Source: Pseudarthrobacter sulfonivorans (GTDB lineage: Bacteria > Actinomycetota > Actinomycetes > Actinomycetales > Micrococcaceae). Taken from it: 64,000 nucleotides of DNA. Shown in pieces: positions 36,817-45,639 of this stretch (the first letter of the stretch is position 1; each line of letters starts with the position of its first letter). Location: the NCBI RefSeq assembly GCF_001484605.1, contig NZ_CP013747.1, positions 3,720,001 through 3,784,000 of the forward strand. Direction: 5' to 3'. A program made the translations under genes and the position numbers. Below the pieces are notes generated by a model. It ran no database searches. It was not told where the DNA came from and saw only the letters and a program-made list of their open reading frames with translations.

Positions 36817-38370
36817 CTACGCCTTTCCGCTGCCGGCTGGGTGCGCACCAGCAGGACCCGGACCGGCCGGAGTGGCGAACACGGACGGCGAGACGTGAAT
36901 TCCGAGGTCCTCGAAACGGTCGATGAAGCGCGGCCGGATGCCGGTTGCCACCGGCTTGCCCAGGAAGCGCCCATGCTGGTCAACGCCCGCGGAGTAGTCG
37001 AAGACGAAAGCGTCCTGAAGGGTCACGATGTCCCCTTCCATGCCCTGGACCTCAGTCACGTGCGTGATGCGGCGCGAGCCGTCGCGCAAGCGCGAAATCT
37101 GGACGATAAGGTTCACAGCCGAAGCGATCTGCTCGCGGATGGCGCGCAGCGGCAGGTCCATGCCGGCCATGAGGACAAGGGTCTCCAAGCGCGCGATGGC
37201 GTCGCGGGGCGAGTTGGAGTGCACGGTGGAGAGCGAGCCGTCGTGGCCAGTGTTCATGGCCTGCAGCATGTCCAGCGATTCGCCGCCACGGACCTCACCC
37301 ACCACGATGCGGTCAGGGCGCATACGCAAGGAGTTCCGGAGGAGCTCGCGGATGGTCACTTCACCTTTCCCCTCCGTGTTGGGCGGGCGGCTTTCCAGTC
37401 GGACCACATGGTCCTGCTGGATCTGGAGTTCCACCGCGTCCTCGATGGTCACGATCCGTTCGTTTGCCGGCAGGAAAGAGGACAGCACATTCAGCAGCGT
37501 GGTCTTGCCGGTGCCCGTTCCGCCGGAGACGATGATGTTGAGCTTGGCTTTGACGCACGCGTTCAGCAGTTCTGCCATCTCAGGAGTGAGGGTGCCGAAG
37601 TCGATGAGGTTACGGACCGTGAGGGGTACCTTGCTGAACTTACGGATGGTCAACGATGAGCCGCCAACGGCCAAGGGAGGGATCACTGCGTTAACACGGG
37701 AACCATCTTCCAGGCGGGCATCCACCAGGGGAGAGGACTCATCAATGCGGCGGCCCACCTTGGAAACGATCCGCTCGATAACTTTGCGGAGGTGCTCCTC
37801 CGAGCTGAACCGGGAATCCGCCAAGGTCAGATGCCCTTTTCGTTCCACGTAGATCTGGTCCATGCGGTTGACCATGATTTCGGTAACCGCCGGATCGTCC
37901 AGCAGCCGCTGAAGCGGGCCGAAGCCGAGAACATCATCGGCCACGTCTTGGACCAACCGTGTGCGCTCTTCAGCGGAGAGCGGGACCTGCTCTGCGTCGA
38001 TGATCCGCGTGAGCTCTTCGCGGGCAGACGACTTCAGTTCATGTTCCGTGATGGCGGAGTCGTTGAATCGGGCACCCATATGTTCAAACAAGGCCTTCGC
38101 TGCCCGTTCTTTAAGGGCTGCGAAAACATCGACTGGCTTCTGGAGTTTCGGCTTCGTCTCTTCTAGATGTGTCTGCGGGGGGGCGACAACGACGGCAGGC
38201 GGTGCCGGCGTCGTCCGTTTTTGCGGGGTTTGTTCCAACCACTGCACGCGCTGGGGCTGAACCTCCGGCCGCGGGACATCGAGCGTAGGGGCTGAGGCCT
38301 TCGTAGAAGCAGGCTGGGCAGTTGGCTGGGACTTCGCCTGGGCGGCGCTGATGCGCTCTGACAGTTTCAT
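36817..38370 (-). CDS. tadA: Tad/CpaF secretion ATPase, locus 1
   Basis: 517 residues. A disordered Pro/Gln/Thr-rich first 85 residues precedes the conserved N-terminal domain. The ATPase core has Walker [11 protein letters not shown] (282-291), an Asp-box region with TIEDAVELQ, the RPDRIVVGEVRGGE Walker B region (351-364), and the His box [15 protein letters not shown]. It powers assembly of Flp pilin. The start is the ATG at 38370, one base before the end of cpaE. Confidence 0.95.
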   Translation of the reverse strand: MKLSERISAAQAKSQPTAQPASTKASAPTLDVPRPEVQPQRVQWLEQTPQKRTTPAPPAVVVAPPQTHLEETKPKLQKPVDVFAALKERAAKALFEHMGARFNDSAITEHELKSSAREELTRIIDAEQVPLSAEERTRLVQDVADDVLGFGPLQRLLDDPAVTEIMVNRMDQIYVERKGHLTLADSRFSSEEHLRKVIERIVSKVGRRIDESSPLVDARLEDGSRVNAVIPPLAVGGSSLTIRKFSKVPLTVRNLIDFGTLTPEMAELLNACVKAKLNIIVSGGTGTGKTTLLNVLSSFLPANERIVTIEDAVELQIQQDHVVRLESRPPNTEGKGEVTIRELLRNSLRMRPDRIVVGEVRGGESLDMLQAMNTGHDGSLSTVHSNSPRDAIARLETLVLMAGMDLPLRAIREQIASAVNLIVQISRLRDGSRRITHVTEVQGMEGDIVTLQDAFVFDYSAGVDQHGRFLGKPVATGIRPRFIDRFEDLGIHVSPSVFATPAGPGPAGAHPAGSGKA

Positions 38371-39567
38371 CTAGACCACGACCCTTCGGTGCAGTTTGCG
38401 CTGGGATTTTGCCCGCCAGGCAGGATTAAAGCGTTCCACGAGTTGGTTGAGTCCTTTAATTGCAGGGTCTTTCACCGGCTCTTGGAGCACTGGGATCCCG
38501 CGGTTTGTGGACAGCGCTACGGCGCGGGAGCGTGGGATGCTCACATCAATGGGAGCCCCGATAGTCGATTCGAGGTCCTGGACGGTGAGGCCGTTCTTGG
38601 AGTCAGCCATGTTGAGCACCACGTGGCGGGTCTCGGGAACGATATCTAGCTGGCGCAGGATATCCAGGCCGGAACGAAGGCCGCGCACGCTGGGGATGTC
38701 CATGCCGCTAACCCAGACCACATCGGTGCACTTTTCCATGGCTGCCAGCCCAATCTCGGGCAGCCCCGGCGCGGTATCCACCACCACGTACTGGAACTGC
38801 TCTGACAGCTGTTCGATCAGCCGGGTGATCTGGTCGGGGGTGATCTCGTCCGCATCGACGGGGGTAGGGGGAGCGCAAAGGGCGTAGATGCTGCCCGGAT
38901 GCACCGTGAGGAAGGCCTTAAGGACCAGGGAATCCTGGCTTGCGGCCGTAGATACGGCGTCCGTCACTGTGTGTTCGGGGTCCAAGTCGAGCCCTGAGGA
39001 GACGTCCCCGAACTGGAGGTCGAGGTCCACAATGACCACGCTCATGGGGGCGATCTTCCCCAGCCCAATGGCGATGTTGGTGGCGATGGTGGTTTTGCCC
39101 ACGCCGCCCTTGGGGGAGAAGACGCCGATCACCAGGCCCTTGTTGCTTTCAGCCGCCTGCTGGGGCGCGAGTGTGCGGTGACGGCTGGCGAAGGACTGGC
39201 TGGCGCGCTCCAAAAGGACCCGCAGCTGGGCGGCATCCGAACCGGGGGAGGCGATGTCCTTGATGCCTGCCCGCATGGCATGCAGCAGGAAGTCGGGCTC
39301 GGGTTCCGCGGCCACAATCACGCCGAGCTCTGGGAAGCTGACGTTTAAGACGGTAGCAAAACGCAGTGCCTCGTCCAGAGGTACTTCCGGTCCCAAAATC
39401 AGGACCTCTGGCTGCTCCTGGTCCAAGCTGGCGAACAGTTGGTGCGGGTCCGCGGGCAGCAGGCTCGTGAAGAACGTCTGCACGCCGCCTTGGAGGCCAC
39501 CGGCAACGGCCTCGCGGAGGCGGGCATCGAAGTCGACGTCAGGGGTGATGAGGACAAAGCGGCTCAT
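38371..39567 (-). CDS. cpaE: CpaE/TadZ-like MinD-family ATPase, locus 1
   Basis: 398 residues. Residues 1-130 resemble an inactive receiver domain; then comes the deviant Walker A SPKGGVGKTT (151-160), VIVDLDLQFGDVSSGLDL, and YVVVDTAPGLPEIGL. TadZ proteins recruit the pilus machine to its site, often the pole. The C terminus is basic (KSQRKLHRRVVV). It overlaps cpaB by four bases. Confidence 0.92.
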   Translation of the reverse strand: MSRFVLITPDVDFDARLREAVAGGLQGGVQTFFTSLLPADPHQLFASLDQEQPEVLILGPEVPLDEALRFATVLNVSFPELGVIVAAEPEPDFLLHAMRAGIKDIASPGSDAAQLRVLLERASQSFASRHRTLAPQQAAESNKGLVIGVFSPKGGVGKTTIATNIAIGLGKIAPMSVVIVDLDLQFGDVSSGLDLDPEHTVTDAVSTAASQDSLVLKAFLTVHPGSIYALCAPPTPVDADEITPDQITRLIEQLSEQFQYVVVDTAPGLPEIGLAAMEKCTDVVWVSGMDIPSVRGLRSGLDILRQLDIVPETRHVVLNMADSKNGLTVQDLESTIGAPIDVSIPRSRAVALSTNRGIPVLQEPVKDPAIKGLNQLVERFNPAWRAKSQRKLHRRVVV

Positions 39568-40334
39568 TTGTAGACGTCCGGCCGGATCATGATGCGCGGT
39601 CCGCTGTCCTGCGCATCGAGGGGTTCCCTGCTGAGCCAGATGGAAGCGTACTCTGCGGCGAAGACGATCTTGCCTGCATTGATGTCGTTCACTGCAACGG
39701 TGACCATCAGGGATCCGGTGGGGAGGTTCACGTCACGAGGGTCCGGCGCAGGCGCGTCGGTTGCTGATGGCGCTGGCTTTGCGGCCGCGCCTTCCGGCGC
39801 TCGCTGGACCGCGGTCACAAGTGCCTTGTGGATGGAAAGCTGGACGGTTTCCTTGTCGGATTTCGCTTCGATACCGCCACTGGGCATCGAGATGAAGATG
39901 CCAACATGGTCGCCGGGCGTAACGCGGCCGCCGACGACGCGCTGCGGCTCCAGCTGGAAGGAGATTTCCTGCAGGCCTGCCGGCACCGGCACAGAGCCGG
40001 ACGATTTCAGTTCCTCGGGGGAGACCAGGCGTTCGGCCAGCAGTTGCTCGCCGGGGACCAGATCTGCGGAGGTGACCTTGCCGCCCGAGCCGTCCAGGGT
40101 GTTGAGGGCGGTTTTTGCGACGGCGGTTCCTGGCAGTTGCTGCAGCGCTACGGCTGCCTTCAAGGTCTCTGCCGATGAGCCTGCCGGCACGGCTTTTGTC
40201 ACAACAAGGACGCCGACCGGATCGAGGCCGCTGACAGCCCTCTGGTCAGCGCCCTGGGCGTAGGAGACGACAATGACCGCCCCGACGATGGCCAGCAGGA
40301 CTGCCACCACTCCTGCCAACAAACGTGACTTCAC
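39564..40334 (-). CDS. cpaB: CpaB/RcpC pilus assembly protein, locus 1
   Basis: 256 residues. One N-terminal span (about 5-25) anchors an extracytoplasmic protein with an SAF domain beginning PVGVLVVTKAVPAGSSAETL, then LVPGEQLLAERLVSPEEL and PQRVVGGRVTPGDHVGIF. In Gram-negatives this family stabilises the secretin; here no secretin exists, so it probably acts in the cell wall. Confidence 0.88.
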   Translation of the reverse strand: MKSRLLAGVVAVLLAIVGAVIVVSYAQGADQRAVSGLDPVGVLVVTKAVPAGSSAETLKAAVALQQLPGTAVAKTALNTLDGSGGKVTSADLVPGEQLLAERLVSPEELKSSGSVPVPAGLQEISFQLEPQRVVGGRVTPGDHVGIFISMPSGGIEAKSDKETVQLSIHKALVTAVQRAPEGAAAKPAPSATDAPAPDPRDVNLPTGSLMVTVAVNDINAGKIVFAAEYASIWLSREPLDAQDSGPRIMIRPDVYK

Positions 40335-40361
40335 TGAGTGCTCCTAGAGTTTCGGTTCTTG

Positions 40362-41327
40362 CTAGGGGGTGAGACGGACAATCGTCGTCCCGGGGGCGTC
40401 GCCGAGTTCGAAAGCCTCGGAAAGGGAGACGAACCTCACGAAGTAGCCTCTGATGGTTTTGTTGGCCACCTTGGCCCCGTTGGTCCAGCTGATATCCGCA
40501 AAGTGGTAGCCGGTGACGTGAAAGGCTGCGAAGCCCTTGACGTAGTATTTGCCGGCGGAACCTTCGCCCGTGGCAAGGTCGTACAGAGGCAGGAGAACCG
40601 TCTGATCATTCATCTGACTGAAGTCGGCAGCCGTGCACACCGTCGGCGCGCTGGCGCCTGTGTCGCTGGGGAACCAGATCCCTGTATTGTCCGCAAGGCC
40701 TGCGGTTACCGTCACTGCACACGTCGTTCCGGTGTTACCTATCCACCCGAATCCGCCCGGTATTCCACCGCAATCATTTACGGCCTGTTCCAGCACCTGT
40801 ACGGAGCCGGATGGGGAACCAGCCGTCAAGTCCATCCTGCAGTAGGCAATCGCCAGCGGCAGGATGGCCGGTCCCTTGGAAGGCGTACCCCACTGGGCCG
40901 ACGAGCTGGCCGTGACTTCCGCAGTGTTCATCCCAAGGACCCGGGCGAAGAACAGCGACACTTCATTGGGGGAGTGGCCAGCCTCCTGCGCGCCAACGGT
41001 GACAGTCACGGTGCGGTTGGTTTTGTGGAGCACCGTGGATTTGATGTGGCTGAGCCCGTCGGTGGCATTTCCGTTGTTGAGGTCCGCTGCCAAGGACGAG
41101 CTGGTGGAGCAGTCCGGATCGTTTAGGTCCCGGCTGCACTTTTGTGCGATGGCCAAGGCTGCGGCGTCGGCTCCATTTCGGAGCTGGGTCCGTTCTGCGT
41201 ACAGCATGCCCACGTCGACCGCGATGGCACCGAACGCCAGCAGCGCCACCAGCATCAGGGCGACAATCACGCTCACGGCGCCGCGTTCGCCGTCGTTCCT
41301 TGGCTTCGATGGAGTCAGCCGCCGCAT
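40362..41327 (-). CDS. tadG: TadG-like pseudopilin-type protein, locus 1
   Basis: 321 residues from ATG 41327, chosen because the frame further upstream lies inside tadE and the protein then starts MRRLTPSKPRNDGERGAVSVIVALM. The ERGAVSVIVALMLVALLAFGAIAVDVG segment is the TadG/TadE-type prepilin-like helix, followed by AERTQLRNGADAAALA. The large mature domain is Thr/Gly/Asp-rich with several cysteines, suited to the cell surface. It overlaps tadE by 13 bases. No von Willebrand A domain is evident. Confidence 0.85.
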   Translation of the reverse strand: MRRLTPSKPRNDGERGAVSVIVALMLVALLAFGAIAVDVGMLYAERTQLRNGADAAALAIAQKCSRDLNDPDCSTSSSLAADLNNGNATDGLSHIKSTVLHKTNRTVTVTVGAQEAGHSPNEVSLFFARVLGMNTAEVTASSSAQWGTPSKGPAILPLAIAYCRMDLTAGSPSGSVQVLEQAVNDCGGIPGGFGWIGNTGTTCAVTVTAGLADNTGIWFPSDTGASAPTVCTAADFSQMNDQTVLLPLYDLATGEGSAGKYYVKGFAAFHVTGYHFADISWTNGAKVANKTIRGYFVRFVSLSEAFELGDAPGTTIVRLTP

Positions 41328-41704
41328 AGCATGGCCCCCTTGCCCGTCATCGCGAACGGACCGGCGATACCTGTCATCGTGGACAGGCTGTAAGTGATCG
41401 TGATGGTGATCTGCGGGCTTGAGCCAGCGGCGGACGTCACCGGACACGCCGTGCCGAAGCTGATATCTGTGTCCTGCAGCGCCGGACGAAGAGCTGCGGC
41501 AGTGTTTTTGGCTGCGGTTTTGGCGTCTGATGATTTGCCCGTTACGGCCATGACGCGGACCCCCTCGCGGGCAGCTGCCGACAGTGAGGCCTGCGCGTTG
41601 TACGCGCGGCTGAACTCCATGATGCCCAGGAGCAGCATGACGAGGAGGGGCGCCACGATCGCGAACTCGACCGCGACGGCTCCACGCTCGGATGCCCTGG
41701 ACAT
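41315..41704 (-). CDS. tadE: TadE-like minor pseudopilin, locus 1
   Basis: 129 residues. ERGAVAVEFAIVAPLLVMLLLGIMEFSR is the signature of TadE (Glu at +5 of the processed helix), and QASLSAAAREGVRVMAVTG follows. It would be cut by the TadV peptidase and join the pilus as a minor component. Confidence 0.9.
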   Translation of the reverse strand: MSRASERGAVAVEFAIVAPLLVMLLLGIMEFSRAYNAQASLSAAAREGVRVMAVTGKSSDAKTAAKNTAAALRPALQDTDISFGTACPVTSAAGSSPQITITITYSLSTMTGIAGPFAMTGKGAMLCGG

Positions 41705-41747
41705 GGTGCTGCCTTTCGGTCAGGTCGATCTTGTTCGGGAAAGGAGA

Positions 41748-41775
41748 GTGGCGGCGGCTTGATCGCCGCCGCCAC
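41748..41775 (-). other. Hairpin between flp and tadE, locus 1
   Basis: GTGGCGGCGGC (41748-41758) pairs with GCCGCCGCCAC (41765-41775) around a 6-base loop. There is no T run on the minus strand. A similar hairpin with a GTGGCGG core lies at the same place in locus 2. Confidence 0.6.
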
Positions 41776-41827
41776 TGTTCCAGATTCACGGGATGAGCCA
41801 AGCGAGGCAGAGCGCCTAGCGGCTGAG

Positions 41828-42067
41828 TTAGGGTGCGCAGCTCCCGCCAGCGGCAGCGGTAGCGGTAGCGGCGGTTGCAGTCCAGGTGCCTCCGCCGAGC
41901 GAGCAAGAAACCTCCTGGAACATCAGGGTTAGGGTTCCGCCGAGCAGTGTCACAGCAACGATGATGGCGACGGCGATAAGTGCGACCATGATGCCGTATT
42001 CGACGGCCGTGGCGCCCTTTTCTTCACTGCGAAGGCGGATCATGAGGTTCGTGTAGAGAGAAAGCAT
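41828..42067 (-). CDS. flp: Flp-type pilin, locus 1
   Basis: 79 residues from ATG 42067, six bases after AGGAG. A short leader ends in SEEKGATAVEYGIMVALIAVAIIVAV, the class IVb Flp pilin signature with the processing Gly and the Glu at +5 of the mature helix. The C-terminal 25 residues are a Thr/Ala tract between two cysteines (CSLGG and GGSC), longer than in many Flp pilins. First gene of locus 1. Confidence 0.88.
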   Translation of the reverse strand: MLSLYTNLMIRLRSEEKGATAVEYGIMVALIAVAIIVAVTLLGGTLTLMFQEVSCSLGGGTWTATAATATAAAGGSCAP

Positions 42068-42255
42068 GAGGACTCCTGAGCGAGTTTTGGGTGGCTGGTC
42101 CTGCACCAGCTCAATCACGAAGTTAGCAACGCTTGATGCGACGTTGAGGGGAACTTGCAGCATCCTGCGCAAAGACTTCTTGGGCTGCGCGTTTCCTGCG
42201 TTTTCCCTTGGCCTTTGCTGTGGTGAAGCTTGGTGGGCCATGTTTCCTCGGGCAC

Positions 42256-42298
42256 ACAAAACGGACCCCCTCGGTTCTGGGTTCCGAGAGGGTCCGGC
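42256..42298 (-). terminator. Intrinsic terminator at the end of Tad locus 2
   Basis: On the minus strand CGGACCCTCTCGG pairs with CCGAGGGGGTCCG and is followed by TTTTGTG. It lies downstream of tadC of locus 2 and upstream of flp of locus 1, so the two loci are separate transcripts. Confidence 0.85.
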
Positions 42299-42330
42299 AT
42301 TAGGGGCGCCAGGTGGCGCGGTGGGCTTGC

Positions 42331-43209
42331 TTAGAACAGTATTTTCATGATGTTGATGGCTGCCGGGCCGAGGAGGACGATGAAGAGCACCGGAAAAATG
42401 AAAACGAGGAGCGGGAAAAGTACTTTGACCGGCAGCTTCATTGCCCTTTCCTCCGCTCGCTGTCGGCGCTTCACCCTTGCCTGCTTGGCTTGTGTACGAA
42501 GGACTCTTGCGAGGCCAATGCCGTACTTATCGGCTTGGACAACGGCACGCACGAAGCTGCGCAAGTCCGCAACCGATGACCTGTCAGCGAGCGCCTGGTA
42601 CGCCTCCTGACGGGGTCGCCCAACCTGCATGTCCTGCAGAGTTCGCATCAGCTCTTGGGCCAGGGGTCCATCACCGTACTGGCCCGCCCTGGCCATGGCA
42701 GCCTCGAAGCCCAGTCCAGCCTCCACCGAGATAAGCATCTGGTCGAGCGTGTTCGGCAACTCGAGTTCTATGGCTTCCTGGCGTTTTACCCCCTTGTTGT
42801 ACACCAACAGGTCCGGAACGAAGTAGCCAAGGACGGTGATGAAGAGCCCGATGCCGACACTTTGCGGCGTCGGTGAGTTACGAAAGACCAGAATGCCGAG
42901 TACCGCTCCCGCCAGAGCAAGAAGCGGCTTGGCTACGATCAGCTTCTCAAGGGGCATCGACACAGGACGGCCTGCCAGAGAAAGCCATCGATCTAGTTTT
43001 GCTTCGTAACTGCCAGTCGTGAGCCTTTTCGCAACTCCCAACATCAGGGGAGGACGCGTTGAAGCAATTGCCCCGTTCTGGGCGAATCCCTGGCCGAGAT
43101 TTGATTGGACTGCTAGAGTTCCACGTCGGTCCAACGTGACAAGAACCCAGGTGAAGTAGGCCAGCGGCAGCATAATGGCCGCGATGATAAGCCAGGCTAT
43201 TGGAGTCAT
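42331..43209 (-). CDS. tadC: Tad pilus inner-membrane protein TadC, locus 2
   Basis: 292 residues of the type II secretion F family. The shared block ELPNTLDQMLISVEAGLGFEAAMARAG and a final span PVKVLFPLLVFIFPVLFIVLLGP match the locus 1 protein almost residue for residue. The N-terminal region differs more. Promoter-distal gene of locus 2. Confidence 0.9.
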   Translation of the reverse strand: MTPIAWLIIAAIMLPLAYFTWVLVTLDRRGTLAVQSNLGQGFAQNGAIASTRPPLMLGVAKRLTTGSYEAKLDRWLSLAGRPVSMPLEKLIVAKPLLALAGAVLGILVFRNSPTPQSVGIGLFITVLGYFVPDLLVYNKGVKRQEAIELELPNTLDQMLISVEAGLGFEAAMARAGQYGDGPLAQELMRTLQDMQVGRPRQEAYQALADRSSVADLRSFVRAVVQADKYGIGLARVLRTQAKQARVKRRQRAEERAMKLPVKVLFPLLVFIFPVLFIVLLGPAAINIMKILF

Positions 43210-43218
43210 TAGGTCCCC

Positions 43219-44160
43219 CTAGAACTTGATCTTTACAGTGCGGCTCATCCAGAACCCACCACAGACGAACATGACCAGGCTGACGGCCACGAGCAGGTTG
43301 CCCACGGGCTCCTCAACGAAGACGCTCATGTAGCCCGGATTGATGAACGAAAGCATGACCGCAACAGCGACTGGCATGCCCATCAGGACGACGGCGGACA
43401 TCTTGCCCTCGGCGCTTAGGGAGCGCACTTGGCCTTTTATTTCGCTACGTTCACGTATGGTTCCGGCCACCTGTTCAAGTACCTCGGCAAGGTCTCCACC
43501 CACTTCCCTGTTGATCTGGATGGCCTGCCCGATCCAACGAAAGTCCTCGCTGTCCATTCGTTCCGCAGTTTCATCCAATGCCTGCCGGACGTCCATCCCG
43601 ATGCGGGTTTCGTTAACGATCCTTCGCAGCTCCTCAGACGTAGGCGCTTCAGATTCCAATCCGGCAGCCTCCATGGAACGCATGACGCTGTGACCCGCTC
43701 GCAACCCACCAATAAGCATCTGAATGGTGTCAATGAGTTGTGATTCGAACTTGCCGCGGCGTTTGTCAGTGCGGATACTCAGGACCAGACGGGTAATGAA
43801 CGGCACCGCCGCCCCAATGAGGACGCCGATCACCGGGTTAGTCAGGAGTGCCCCGATGAAACCACCTAGGAAGGAAACGACTGCCACCATGACGGTGAAT
43901 TCGGCCGGTCCCATTTTGATGCCGGCGTTGTACAGCAAATTTTGGTTGAATGGTCCGCCGGACTTGCCCAGAACTCCGCCCATGCCATCGACAACCGATT
44001 GTGAAACTCTGCCAAATGATGAGTTTTCCGGAGCCGACTCCGGACGCCTGCGGTCTATCGGGATTGCACCATAATGTGGCTTCAGAACAACAACGAAGAG
44101 CACAAGCAATGCGCCGAAGCACGCCACTATGGCAAGTATTAGCACCGTTGGATTCTCCAT
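43219..44160 (-). CDS. tadB: Tad pilus inner-membrane protein TadB, locus 2
   Basis: 313 residues. It has the first span at 6-26, the paired spans around 90-130, and the TIQMLIGGLRAGHSVMRSMEAAG and DFRWIGQAIQINREVGGDLAEVLEQV helices, all matching the locus 1 TadB in order. An Arg/Pro-rich loop follows the first span. Confidence 0.9.
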   Translation of the reverse strand: MENPTVLILAIVACFGALLVLFVVVLKPHYGAIPIDRRRPESAPENSSFGRVSQSVVDGMGGVLGKSGGPFNQNLLYNAGIKMGPAEFTVMVAVVSFLGGFIGALLTNPVIGVLIGAAVPFITRLVLSIRTDKRRGKFESQLIDTIQMLIGGLRAGHSVMRSMEAAGLESEAPTSEELRRIVNETRIGMDVRQALDETAERMDSEDFRWIGQAIQINREVGGDLAEVLEQVAGTIRERSEIKGQVRSLSAEGKMSAVVLMGMPVAVAVMLSFINPGYMSVFVEEPVGNLLVAVSLVMFVCGGFWMSRTVKIKF

Positions 44161-44163
44161 GAC

Positions 44164-45639
44164 CTACCGCCTCCCTTGTGGATTCATGGTGCCGCCAAAC
44201 ACGGCAGGCGACACGGTGATGCCCAGTTCGGAGAAGCGGTCCAAAAACCGCGGACGTATCCCAGTGGAGACAGGCTTGCCGAGGAATTTCCCCTGCGCAT
44301 CCATTCCCGCTGCATAGTCAAAAAGAAACACGTCTTGGAGAGTCACGATGTCGCCCTCCATTCCCTGGACCTCCGTTACGTGCGTCACGCGGCGGCTCCC
44401 GTCCCGAAGCCTGGTCACCTGAATGATGAGATCCACGGCTGACGACACTTGCTCGCGTATGGCTCGGAGAGGCAAGTCCATTCCAGCCATGAGAACCAAC
44501 GTCTCCAGACGGGCAACGGCGTCGCGTGGAGAATTGGCGTGCACTGTAGATAAGGAACCATCGTGCCCGGTGTTCATCGCCTGAAGCATGTCCAGGGACT
44601 CGCCGCTGCGGACCTCACCCACAATGATTCGGTCCGGTCGCATACGGAGCGAGTTGCGGACCAGTTCGCGGATACCGATCGCACCCTTGCCCTCAATGTT
44701 CGGCGGCCGGCTCTCTAAGCGAACCACGTGCTCTTGCTGCAGTTGAAGTTCTACAGCGTCTTCGATGGTCACGATGCGATCATCTTCAGGGATGAAAGAG
44801 GACAGTACGTTAAGCAGCGTGGTTTTACCCGTACCTGTTCCGCCGGAAACGATGATGTTCAGCCGGGCCTTGACGCACGCACTTAAGAGTTCCGCCATTT
44901 CCACCGTTATGGAACCCCACTCAATGAGGTTACGCACCGTAAGCGGCACATGGCTGAACTTGCGAATTGTGAGGGACGGGCCATTCACCGCAAGGGGTGG
45001 GATGATGGCGTTCACTCGAGAGCCATCCTCCAAGCGCGCATCTACCAGGGGCGATGATTCGTCGATTCGTCGACCGACCTTGGACACTATGCGCTCGATG
45101 ACTTTTCGCAGATGGTCATCGGAACTGAACTGCGAACCAGTCAGCGAGAGATGGCCGTTTCGCTCAATATAGATCTGGTCAAATCGATTCACCATGATTT
45201 CTGTTACGGACGGATCTTCCAACAGACGCTGGAGCGGCCCAAAGCCCATGACCTCATCCGCAATCTCCCGGATCAACCGGCGCCGTTCTTCCGGCGACAA
45301 CGGAACTTGTTCATCATCGATGACAGCCGAAAGCTCCTCGACTGCAGATGCCCGGAGCTCCTCTTCGGACCCTGAGGAATCACCGAACCGGGTTCCCATG
45401 CGTTCGAAAAGCGCAAGCGCAGCCCGCTGTTTGAGTCCGGCCAAGGCATCGACAACCGGCGGTGGTGTTCCGTTCAACGTTGCCAAAGGTGATCCAAATG
45501 ATGGGCGGGCCGGCGCTGCCGACAAGTCCTTAAGCCCCCGTGGTGGCGGTGAGATTTCGACTGCTGTGGCAGCGATGTCCTCTGGGATGGCTGCGCCGCC
45601 GTCGTTGTTTGACCTGGAGAGCCGATCTGAAAGCCTCAC
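44164..45639 (-). CDS. tadA: Tad/CpaF secretion ATPase, locus 2
   Basis: 491 residues from GTG 45639, which overlaps the cpaE stop as GTGA; a longer frame to 45687 lies within cpaE and is rejected. The start [10 protein letters not shown] parallels the MKLSERISAA of locus 1. Walker [11 protein letters not shown] is at 265-274, followed by [15 protein letters not shown] and [15 protein letters not shown]. The core is highly similar to the locus 1 enzyme, but the first 75 residues are unrelated in detail. Confidence 0.95.
   Translation of the reverse strand: MRLSDRLSRSNNDGGAAIPEDIAATAVEISPPPRGLKDLSAAPARPSFGSPLATLNGTPPPVVDALAGLKQRAALALFERMGTRFGDSSGSEEELRASAVEELSAVIDDEQVPLSPEERRRLIREIADEVMGFGPLQRLLEDPSVTEIMVNRFDQIYIERNGHLSLTGSQFSSDDHLRKVIERIVSKVGRRIDESSPLVDARLEDGSRVNAIIPPLAVNGPSLTIRKFSHVPLTVRNLIEWGSITVEMAELLSACVKARLNIIVSGGTGTGKTTLLNVLSSFIPEDDRIVTIEDAVELQLQQEHVVRLESRPPNIEGKGAIGIRELVRNSLRMRPDRIIVGEVRSGESLDMLQAMNTGHDGSLSTVHANSPRDAVARLETLVLMAGMDLPLRAIREQVSSAVDLIIQVTRLRDGSRRVTHVTEVQGMEGDIVTLQDVFLFDYAAGMDAQGKFLGKPVSTGIRPRFLDRFSELGITVSPAVFGGTMNPQGRR

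Noticed and set aside
41328..41906. Upstream extension of the locus 1 tadG frame
   Set aside because: It lies inside tadE in another frame and reads Arg/His/Gly-rich nonsense; the conserved protein begins at 41327.
42068..42259. A longer flp protein of locus 1 starting at 42259
   Set aside because: A clear ribosome site precedes ATG 42067 and Flp leaders are short; the extra 64 residues look like untranslated leader, though a small peptide cannot be fully excluded.
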